Assembly (NCBI RefSeq): GCF_016735615.1
Contig: NZ_JAERSF010000003.1
Span: 620,001-684,000, forward strand
Origin: Flavobacterium tagetis
Lineage (GTDB): Bacteria; Bacteroidota; Bacteroidia; Flavobacteriales; Flavobacteriaceae
Direction: 5' to 3'
Length of the DNA: 64,000 nt
In this document: piece after piece, positions 52,427-59,352 of the stretch
Layout: each line of letters starts with the position of its first letter
How positions within the stretch are numbered: position 1 is the first letter of the stretch
The notes under the pieces: model-generated
Seen by the model: the letters and a program-made list of their open reading frames with translations, nothing else
The model's database searches: none
What the model was told of the DNA's origin: nothing
Position numbers and translations under genes: made by a program

Positions 52427-53458
52427 ATCAATATCATAACAATTAAAAAGATTGCCGAATTAGCGAATGTCTCTGCTGGAACAGTAGACAGAATTATACA
52501 CAAACGAGGACAAGTGGCGCAGGAAACCGTTGATAAGGTGAATGCCATTATTGAAGAGTTTGGTTATACGAGAAATATTCTGGCAAGCAATCTGGCACTG
52601 AACAAAAAATTTCATTTTGCAGTTTTTCTTCCAAAATCTGAAACATTAGAATATTGGAAAAGTCAGGCAGAAGGTATTGAAAAAGCAGCTTTGGAGTTCA
52701 GCAAATTCGGAATTGTACTGGATTACTTTTTTTACGATTATAATCTAGCCTCTTTTAAGGAAACGGTGCAGAAAGTTATGCAGTTTGATTGTGACGGTTT
52801 ATTATTTGCTCCAATTTTTTATGATGATTCGGTTCGGTTTTTAAAAGAATATGAAAAGAAAAATATTCCGGTTGTAATGATCGATTCGAATATTTCTGAG
52901 GAGAATGAGCATGCTTATGTGGGGCAGGATGCTTTTCAGAGTGGCTATTTGGCTGGAAGATTAATTAGTTTTGCTGTGAAAAATGAAAGACAGGTTCTGA
53001 TTTTTAAAATTACGCGCGAGATTGAAAGCACTTCTGTGTATCAGCAACGCATCAAAGGATTTTATTCGTATTTTGAAGATCATAACGAATTAACTCATTT
53101 TAAATTCTCAGAAGTAACTTTAAAAGATTCAGGAATTGATCAACTGAATTTGGAAATGTTTTCTGGAGTAAACAGTGTTTTTGTACCGAATTCTAGAGCG
53201 TACATTGTTGCTCAGTTTTTAGAAAAAAACAATATAAAAGGTGTTCGAATAATCGGTTTTGATTTGCTGAAAGAAAACATTGAATATCTAAACAAAGGCG
53301 TAATTGATTTCTTAATCAATCAAAGACCAGAAGAGCAGGGATATTTAGGAATCAATTATTTGTATAAAAAACTGGTGCTCCAAGAAGAAACAGAACGTAC
53401 ACATTATATTCCGCTAGAAATTATCTTGAAGGAGAATTATTTTCCTGTTAAGCGATAG
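52427..53458 (+). CDS. LacI-family regulator with a non-standard start codon
   Basis: The helix-turn-helix ITIKKIAELANVSAGTVDRI followed by HKRGQVAQETVDKVN is a complete LacI-type N-terminus. The rest (about residues 65-340) is a periplasmic-binding-like effector domain (PVVMIDSNIS, YVGQDAFQSGYLAGRL, RIIGFDLL, DFLINQRPEEQGYLGI). No ATG, GTG or TTG lies in frame between the upstream stop at 52376 and the GTG at 52514, which is past the DNA-binding helices. The ATC at 52427 gives the most family-like start. It is divergent from the hexuronate operon and probably represses it until an intermediate binds. Confidence 0.8.
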   Translation: MNIITIKKIAELANVSAGTVDRIIHKRGQVAQETVDKVNAIIEEFGYTRNILASNLALNKKFHFAVFLPKSETLEYWKSQAEGIEKAALEFSKFGIVLDYFFYDYNLASFKETVQKVMQFDCDGLLFAPIFYDDSVRFLKEYEKKNIPVVMIDSNISEENEHAYVGQDAFQSGYLAGRLISFAVKNERQVLIFKITREIESTSVYQQRIKGFYSYFEDHNELTHFKFSEVTLKDSGIDQLNLEMFSGVNSVFVPNSRAYIVAQFLEKNNIKGVRIIGFDLLKENIEYLNKGVIDFLINQRPEEQGYLGINYLYKKLVLQEETERTHYIPLEIILKENYFPVKR

Positions 53459-53715
53459 TTGTTTTGCCACTAAGACGCTAAGGCGCGAAGATTTTTTTTA
53501 GGCTTTGTGTTTTTTAATCTCACAATCGCGATAGAGTTGAGGCGCAAAGTTTTTTTTATTTCACACAGATTTAAAAATATTTAGGCAGATTTGTTTTAAA
53601 TTAAAATCTAAATTAAATCTGCTATAATCAGCAAAATCTGCGTGAAATAAAATCATTTTGATCCTATAATCTGTGACTTAAAAAAACTTCGAGTCTTAGC
53701 GTCTTCGTGGCAAAA
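53459..53715. repeat. Nested inverted repeat between the LacI and DUF4861 genes
   Basis: Outer arms 53464-53482 and 53695-53713 pair over 19 bp with one mismatch (TTGCCACTAAGACGCTAAG). Inner ATTTCACACAGATTT (53558-53572) pairs with 53634-53648 with one mismatch. It combines the 'ctaag' and 'cacgcagattt' families and separates convergent genes. Confidence 0.87.
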
Positions 53716-53718
53716 AAA

Positions 53719-54888
53719 TCACTTCTTAACCTTTACAACCAAAGGATTATTAATCTTCTCCGCAAAAGAACTCAAATACTTTTCCCATTCCTGTTTAGTT
53801 TGAAACGGACTTCCTTTTTTCCATCCGAAGCCAACATAATAAATGGCTTTATTGTTTTTTACTGAAATGTTTCCGTACAGATTACTTAAGTCTTTTTCGT
53901 CTGTTACATGATTGTCAAAACTTAGTAAAGTTTTTTTTGGAGCAACTAAACCAATTCCAATTTCAGAATCGTCAATAGGTTCCCAATAGCTTAGCCAGCC
54001 TTCTTTAAGGTTTGTTCCAGTTGTTCCTTTTTTATCATGAAGCGTTAATCCTGCGGCTATCTGTTTGGTTCCTGTAATATTAATTTCAAAACGAGAAAGC
54101 TGGCTTCCGTAATCTAAACTGATTAATTTCGATTCCGTTATTTTATTTCCTTTTGCGTCCCAATCGGCATAAGTTAGAATAAAACTGGTTCTAATTGGAC
54201 CCGTTGTAATGGTTCTCCAGCTAATGAAGTTTTTAGAGAAATAATATTTTCCATCTACGTTTACTGCAATTCCGCCCACACCGCGGCTGTCACCTACGTG
54301 AAAATTATCCAAACCTTCACCAGTGTCTTTATGATACGTTCCTGTTCCGTTTGTGGCTTTTTCGTACCATTTGTTAATGATTGGATAATCGACTCTTTTT
54401 AACCATGCATCGATTCCGCTGGTAAGAGTTCCGCCTGGAATTTTATCTTCGACCATTTTTTGAGCTACAGGACCATAAGTTCTAAATGCTACTTTGTTAT
54501 TTTCCCAAGCGTAATCGTCTGTACGTTCTGGAACGAACCTAGAGTAGCAACTAACCACTTTTGAAGCATTAGGATTTGTGCCAATTAAAACTTCAAAATC
54601 CTGTTTTGAAGAAGCTTTAACTTTTGGTTGAAAAAGCAATACATCAGCAGTTCCGTTGCCATCATTATCTACTGTTTGTGTTTCTAAGAAAGTATTGTTT
54701 TTAATGTCTTTTACGGCATAATTTTCAAGTTTAGAATCTGCATTTAATCCAAGAGATTTTTTAGTCAACTCAACGGTTTCAAATTCTCTGTCAACTTTTA
54801 AATTGTTGGTAATCGTAATGATTTTATTCTGAGAAAAAGCAACAAAATTGGCTGTCAGGACGGTTATGATAAAAAGATGTTTTTTCAA
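53719..54888 (-). CDS. DUF4861 family secreted protein (hexuronate-side copy)
   Basis: The 389-residue protein has a signal peptide ending VAFSQ. The DUF4861 body follows: VELTKKSLGLNADSKLENYAV, DDYAWENNKVAFRTYGP, NFHVGDSRGVGGIAVNVDGKY and YYVGFGWKKGSPFQTKQEW. It is a distant paralogue of the lipoprotein at 9918. The family function is unknown. It stands apart from the hexuronate operon behind its own upstream region, and its position at the edge of the locus suggests an accessory sugar-binding or hydrolytic role; that is inference. Confidence 0.86.
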   Translation of the reverse strand: MKKHLFIITVLTANFVAFSQNKIITITNNLKVDREFETVELTKKSLGLNADSKLENYAVKDIKNNTFLETQTVDNDGNGTADVLLFQPKVKASSKQDFEVLIGTNPNASKVVSCYSRFVPERTDDYAWENNKVAFRTYGPVAQKMVEDKIPGGTLTSGIDAWLKRVDYPIINKWYEKATNGTGTYHKDTGEGLDNFHVGDSRGVGGIAVNVDGKYYFSKNFISWRTITTGPIRTSFILTYADWDAKGNKITESKLISLDYGSQLSRFEINITGTKQIAAGLTLHDKKGTTGTNLKEGWLSYWEPIDDSEIGIGLVAPKKTLLSFDNHVTDEKDLSNLYGNISVKNNKAIYYVGFGWKKGSPFQTKQEWEKYLSSFAEKINNPLVVKVKK

Positions 54889-54964
54889 AATTCTTCGGTT
54901 TTTAATATTTCAAAAATTAGGTTTGATAGGATTATAAAAGTACAAATCAAAACGGAATTGAAAA

Positions 54965-54987
54965 TACAGAATAGGAGTAATTCTGTA
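54965..54987. promoter_or_regulatory. Inverted repeat TACAGAAT-N7-ATTCTGTA
   Basis: Perfect 8-bp arms with a 7-base spacer lie 77 bp upstream of the DUF4861 start, with related words (tgtacagaaa, gaacagaaa) just beyond. Candidate operator for DUF4861 and/or the divergent HAD gene. Confidence 0.45.
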
Positions 54988-55102
54988 CAGAAACTTGAAA
55001 ATGAACAGAAAAGCTTTGAAAATGAAATAGATTATTTTTTGTAATTTACATTTTCCGATTTTGACTTCGGGAGTTTGTATAAATAAATGAAAATCAACAG
55101 AA

Positions 55103-55747
55103 ATGGTTAAATGTATTATTTTCGATTGTGACGGAGTTTTGGTCGATACAGAAAAAATAGGAAACGGAATATTGCTATCGATGGCACAGGAACATGGATT
55201 TGAAATGGAATTGGAAGATGCTTATCGTCATTTTAACGGTCGAAATCTAAAAGATTGTTTCAGACACATTGAAGATGCAATCGACCAGAAACTTCCTGAA
55301 AATTTTGAGACAGAATATCGTGAAAAGAGTTTTGAGGCTTTTAAAACTCAAGTAAAACCGATGGAAGGCATTATAGATTTTATCGAAAATATTGAAAAAT
55401 TGAAAATTCCGTATTGCGTTGCATCAAGCGGACCAGTAGATAAAATTCGTTTAAATCTTGAAGTAGCAGGACTGTTGGATAGATTCGAAAATAAAATATT
55501 CAGTTCGTATCAAATTGGCAGCTGGAAACCAGAACCTGGAATATTCCTTCATGCAGCCGAAGTAATGGGTTTTGAGGTAAAAGATTGTATTGTTGTTGAA
55601 GATAGTAAAGCAGGTGTAAAAGCTGGGATAAGGGGCGGATTTAAAGTTTATGGTTTTGCAAATGGTTTTAATAACGAAGATTTAGAAGAAGAAGGAGCAG
55701 AGCTTTTTAGTTCTTATGAAGAGTTAAGTGCAAAACTGGGATTCTAA
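55103..55747 (+). CDS. HAD-superfamily hydrolase, beta-phosphoglucomutase-like
   Basis: The 214-residue protein has the HAD motifs CIIFDCDGVLVDTEK (nucleophile aspartate), CVASSGPVDKIRLNL (motif II) and lysine plus acidic motif SWKPEPGIFLHAAEVMG ... CIVVEDSKAGVKAG. The helical cap places it in the beta-phosphoglucomutase/phosphatase subgroup. Its substrate is unknown, perhaps a sugar phosphate arising from the neighbouring glycan pathways. Confidence 0.9.
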   Translation: MVKCIIFDCDGVLVDTEKIGNGILLSMAQEHGFEMELEDAYRHFNGRNLKDCFRHIEDAIDQKLPENFETEYREKSFEAFKTQVKPMEGIIDFIENIEKLKIPYCVASSGPVDKIRLNLEVAGLLDRFENKIFSSYQIGSWKPEPGIFLHAAEVMGFEVKDCIVVEDSKAGVKAGIRGGFKVYGFANGFNNEDLEEEGAELFSSYEELSAKLGF

Positions 55748-55776
55748 GTTTTTGTTTCAAGTTTTGTTGGAATGGG

Positions 55777-55828
55777 CTTCGACTTCGCTCAGCCTGACAG
55801 CGACTTGTCAGCCTGAGCGAAGTCGAAG
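55777..55828. repeat. Long hairpin of the 'cttcgacttcgctcag' family
   Basis: Arms 55777-55799 and 55806-55828 pair over 23 bp with one mismatch around a 6-base loop. It probably acts as a terminator or stabiliser of the HAD transcript. Confidence 0.88.
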
Positions 55829-55867
55829 GCACGCACGTAATGAAATATTAGTATTATTTGTCATTTC

Positions 55868-55948
55868 GAGGAACGAGAAATCACACTAGATTTTCTATTC
55901 TGTAAATACCAATCTTTCTTGATTTTCGTGTGTGATTTCTCGTTCCTC
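55868..55948. repeat. 'gaggaacgagaaatcacac' inverted repeat
   Basis: Arms 55868-55886 and 55930-55948 are exact over 19 bp; the flank 'gtcatttcga' links it to the 31.4 kb element. With the hairpin before it and the promoter after it, this accounts for the 458-bp gap before the regulator gene. Confidence 0.86.
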
Positions 55949-56007
55949 AAAAAGACAAAACTTGCGTCAAAATCTATAATTATCAAATTCTCTCATTAAA
56001 ATGTAAT

Positions 56008-56039
56008 TTGTTGCATTAAAATAAAATTTTATATATTTG
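56008..56039 (+). promoter_or_regulatory. Promoter of the propeller/LuxR regulator
   Basis: TTG at 56011 (18-base spacer) or 56008 (21-base spacer) precedes TATATTTG at 56032-56039. The implied leader is about 160 nt. Confidence 0.55.
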
Positions 56040-56205
56040 AGTTTAAGTATTCTCTTTTTTGGTTTGGTAATAATGAATAATTGTTATTAATACATTTAAA
56101 AGCGAAGAATGTTTTTATCTAGAAAATGACTTTTCCCAAAGAAGTATTTTCCAGATTGTGATTTCAAAAAAAAAATCACAAAACTAACCTACAGACCGCT
56201 ACAGA

Positions 56206-59133
56206 ATGATGAAATTTAAAACTAGAATTTTACTTCTATTCCTATTATTTTCTCTGGTTATCAATTCCCAAATCAAAAAGATTGGAGTTCCTTTTATAGC
56301 CAATTATAGTCCGAAAGTATATAAAGCGGCATCTGAGAATTGGGATGTTTTGCAAGATTCTAAGGGCATGATGTTTTTTGCTAATCATTTCGGAATCATG
56401 CAGTTTGATGGCGTGCGTTGGGCGATTGTGACACAGCCAGAAAACCGAAGCATGGTTCGTTCTATGGCAATTGATAAAAAAGATAAACTGTATGTTGGCG
56501 CTCAAGGCGATTTCGGATTTGTAATTCAGCTTCCAAATGGGCAATATCAATATACTTCTTTAGTAAAACTGCTTCCTAAAGCGGCTAGAAATTTTGGAGA
56601 TGTGCTTCATGCGGTCATGCGAAATGGTGAAGTGATTTTTTTCTCCTACGAAAGAATTTTTATTTATAAAAACAATGCAATCAAGATCATAAACGCAAAA
56701 ACGTCTTTTGACGATTTCTTCGAAGTAGGAAAAGAAATTTATGTTTCGGATAACGAAAAAGGATTATTAAAACTAAAAAACGATGCTTTAGTTCCAGTAG
56801 AAAATGGTCAAAAGTTTATTGGAATGCAGGTTCGAAAGATTTTTCAAACCCAAAAAGGACTTTTGCTATTCACTCAAAAAAATGGTCTTTTCGTTTTTGA
56901 CGGAAGCCAAATTAAACCATTTGTAACAGAAGTAGATAATTTGCTGAAGCAGAATCAGATTTCGGCAGGAATTCAGCTTTCTGATGGATATTTCGGAATC
57001 GGAACCCGCCAGTCTGGGCTGATAGTTATAGATAGTGAAGGACATTTGATTCAGCATATTGACAAACAAATGGGACTTCAGAATGAGTATGTAACTAATT
57101 TTAAAATTGATAAGGAAGGAAATTTGTGGGTGACGCTCAAAGGCGGAATTTCACTAATTCAGATTTCATCTCCTTTGTCCAAAATTATAGACAGTTCGAA
57201 TTCTGAAACCAAAATTTACTGCAGTCAGATTTACCAGAATAAATTATATATCGGTACAGACAACGGTTTATTTTGGCTGAATTGGGAAGCTTATAAAAGT
57301 GGAAAAAGAGAAAATGTAACCTTTCAGCATATTTCTGGAATGTCTGAAATGGTTTGGAATGTGGGCGTTTTTGGAAATTCGTTGTTGGCTTTTGAAAAGA
57401 ACGGAATATTCGAAATCAGTGGAAATTCCGCGAAAGCGTTAGCCAAAATTGATGGCGCTTGGCAGGGAATTCTAATTCCGAATCATCCTGATTTATTGCT
57501 TGTTGGCGGTTATACGGGATTGTATCTCTTGAAGAAAATAAATGATTCTTGGGTTTTTCAGCATCGTATAAAAGGTTTTGCAGAAAGCAGCAGAATTATG
57601 GAAACCGATAAACAGGGAAATATCTGGATTGCACACGGATACAAAGGGATTTATAAACTAAAATTCAATGCAGCATTTGATTCTGTTATTGATATTCAGT
57701 TTTATAATGACAAAAATGGATTTCCGTCGAGTTTGTTTCTGAATACATTTAAAGTAGATAATCAGATTTTGTTTGGAACGACAAAAGGGGTTTACAGACA
57801 GGATTTGTCTTCAAAAAAAATGATTCCAGATCCAATCTTTAAAAAGTATCTCGGATTGGAAAGCCATATCCGATTATTAAAACCAGACCATCAGGATAAT
57901 ATCTGGTATATTTCTGGTGAAAATACAGGGAAAATGAGCAGGCAGACAAAGGGAAGTTTTAAGATTGAAGAACTTCCTTTTCGAAAGCTTCGTTACATAT
58001 ATGTTCCTGGTTTCGAAAATATTCAGACTACAGAAAGCGGCGATGTTTTCTTTGGAACGCAAGAAGGTTTAATTCATTACAGCGCTATTAAAAACAAGAA
58101 ATATCAAACGAAATATAAAGCGGTTATTTCTGAAGTAAAATGTATCTTTCCTAAAGATAGTCTGTTGTTTTCCAGTCGTTATGATGTTTTGCCAAACAAA
58201 ACGGGATCTGTAAATGATAAATTTTTGACCGTACTTTCGTATTCTAATAATGCGCTTCATTTTTCTTTTGCATCATTATGTTTTGAGGATGCCGATGCGA
58301 CAAAATATGAATATTGGCTCGAAGGTTTTGAACCAACTTGGTCAGATTATAGTCTTCAGACTGAGAAAGAATATACGAATTTGCCTGAAAAAGAATATAT
58401 TTTTCACGTAAGGGCAAAAAACATGTATGATGTCGTGAGTGAAGAAGCTGTTTTTCATTTTGAAATTTTACCGCCTTGGTATAGAACTTTTTGGGCTTAC
58501 TTATTTTATTTTGCGCTTTATAGTATTGTAATTTACTTAATTGTTAGATATCAGAAATCTGTTGCAGAGCGTCAACGTCGTCAATTAATAGAAAATCAGG
58601 AAAAAGAATTGCTTCGAAGCCGTGCAGAACTTAATGAACAGAAACTGACATTTGAACAGCAAAATATGGCTATTGTGCGCGAGAATCTTCAAACAACTAT
58701 AAATCTGAAAAATGCTAAAGTAGCTTCAAATACGGTCAATTTGATTCATTTAAATGAAATTTTACTTTCTATTAAAGACTTAATCGGACAGATTGATAAG
58801 AAGAATGATCCGAATGTGAACTTTAGTCTGCTGACAAAAATCAATAAACTTATCGATCACGAATTGCAGGGAGACAAACATTGGAATGAGTTTGAAGAAA
58901 TCTTTAATCAGTTGCACGATAATTTTATGCAGCGGTTAAAATCGACTTATCCAGAATTGACTCCTCGTGATATGCGTTTGTGTGCTTATCTGAGAATGAA
59001 CTTTAATACAAAAGAAATTGCACCGCTTTTAGGAATTTCGGTTAGAGGAGTTGAAGATACCCGTTATCGCATTCGTAAAAAATTGCAGCTTCCGTCAGAT
59101 ACGAATATCACCGAATTCATTCTTAATTTTTAA
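56206..59133 (+). CDS. Membrane-spanning propeller / Y_Y_Y / LuxR-type one-component regulator
   Basis: The 975-residue protein has a signal peptide (LLFLLFSLVINSQ) and two-component-type propeller repeats to about residue 680 (GLFVFDGSQI, GNLWVTLKGGISLI, GNIWIAHGYKGIYKL). A Y_Y_Y domain (about 690-760), a membrane helix (about 770-790) and a coiled coil follow. It ends in a LuxR-type helix-turn-helix (LTPRDMRLCAYLRMN, then TKEIAPLLGISVRGVEDTRY). There is no histidine kinase. It should sense a glycan in the periplasm and act directly on DNA from the membrane, like SusR. The GH16 and GH64 genes directly downstream are probable targets. Confidence 0.92.
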   Translation: MMKFKTRILLLFLLFSLVINSQIKKIGVPFIANYSPKVYKAASENWDVLQDSKGMMFFANHFGIMQFDGVRWAIVTQPENRSMVRSMAIDKKDKLYVGAQGDFGFVIQLPNGQYQYTSLVKLLPKAARNFGDVLHAVMRNGEVIFFSYERIFIYKNNAIKIINAKTSFDDFFEVGKEIYVSDNEKGLLKLKNDALVPVENGQKFIGMQVRKIFQTQKGLLLFTQKNGLFVFDGSQIKPFVTEVDNLLKQNQISAGIQLSDGYFGIGTRQSGLIVIDSEGHLIQHIDKQMGLQNEYVTNFKIDKEGNLWVTLKGGISLIQISSPLSKIIDSSNSETKIYCSQIYQNKLYIGTDNGLFWLNWEAYKSGKRENVTFQHISGMSEMVWNVGVFGNSLLAFEKNGIFEISGNSAKALAKIDGAWQGILIPNHPDLLLVGGYTGLYLLKKINDSWVFQHRIKGFAESSRIMETDKQGNIWIAHGYKGIYKLKFNAAFDSVIDIQFYNDKNGFPSSLFLNTFKVDNQILFGTTKGVYRQDLSSKKMIPDPIFKKYLGLESHIRLLKPDHQDNIWYISGENTGKMSRQTKGSFKIEELPFRKLRYIYVPGFENIQTTESGDVFFGTQEGLIHYSAIKNKKYQTKYKAVISEVKCIFPKDSLLFSSRYDVLPNKTGSVNDKFLTVLSYSNNALHFSFASLCFEDADATKYEYWLEGFEPTWSDYSLQTEKEYTNLPEKEYIFHVRAKNMYDVVSEEAVFHFEILPPWYRTFWAYLFYFALYSIVIYLIVRYQKSVAERQRRQLIENQEKELLRSRAELNEQKLTFEQQNMAIVRENLQTTINLKNAKVASNTVNLIHLNEILLSIKDLIGQIDKKNDPNVNFSLLTKINKLIDHELQGDKHWNEFEEIFNQLHDNFMQRLKSTYPELTPRDMRLCAYLRMNFNTKEIAPLLGISVRGVEDTRYRIRKKLQLPSDTNITEFILNF

Positions 59134-59171
59134 TTTTTCTCGTAAAAGTGAAATCTGAAGTGATTTTATGC

Positions 59172-59223
59172 ATTTCATCGATGATTTGTTACATTTCTTC
59201 GATAGTACCGTAGTCAAACCGTA
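59172..59223. promoter_or_regulatory. Direct repeats with helical-turn spacing upstream of the GH16 gene
   Basis: ATTTCATCGAT (59172-59182) and ATTTCTTCGAT (59193-59203) are 21 bp apart; ACCGTA recurs at 59207 and 59218, 11 bp apart. Such spacing suits a regulator binding one DNA face. They lie 130-180 bp before the GH16 start. Confidence 0.5.
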
Positions 59224-59352
59224 CTCCAAAATGTAAGTCTTGCCTGATTTTTTAGTTAATATTGCTTTGTTATTGTCGGAAAATACAAACTATTTTTTGG
59301 TAAAGTGGTTTTGTTGAAGAAATAACATTTACTAACTAAAACCTATTTAAAA

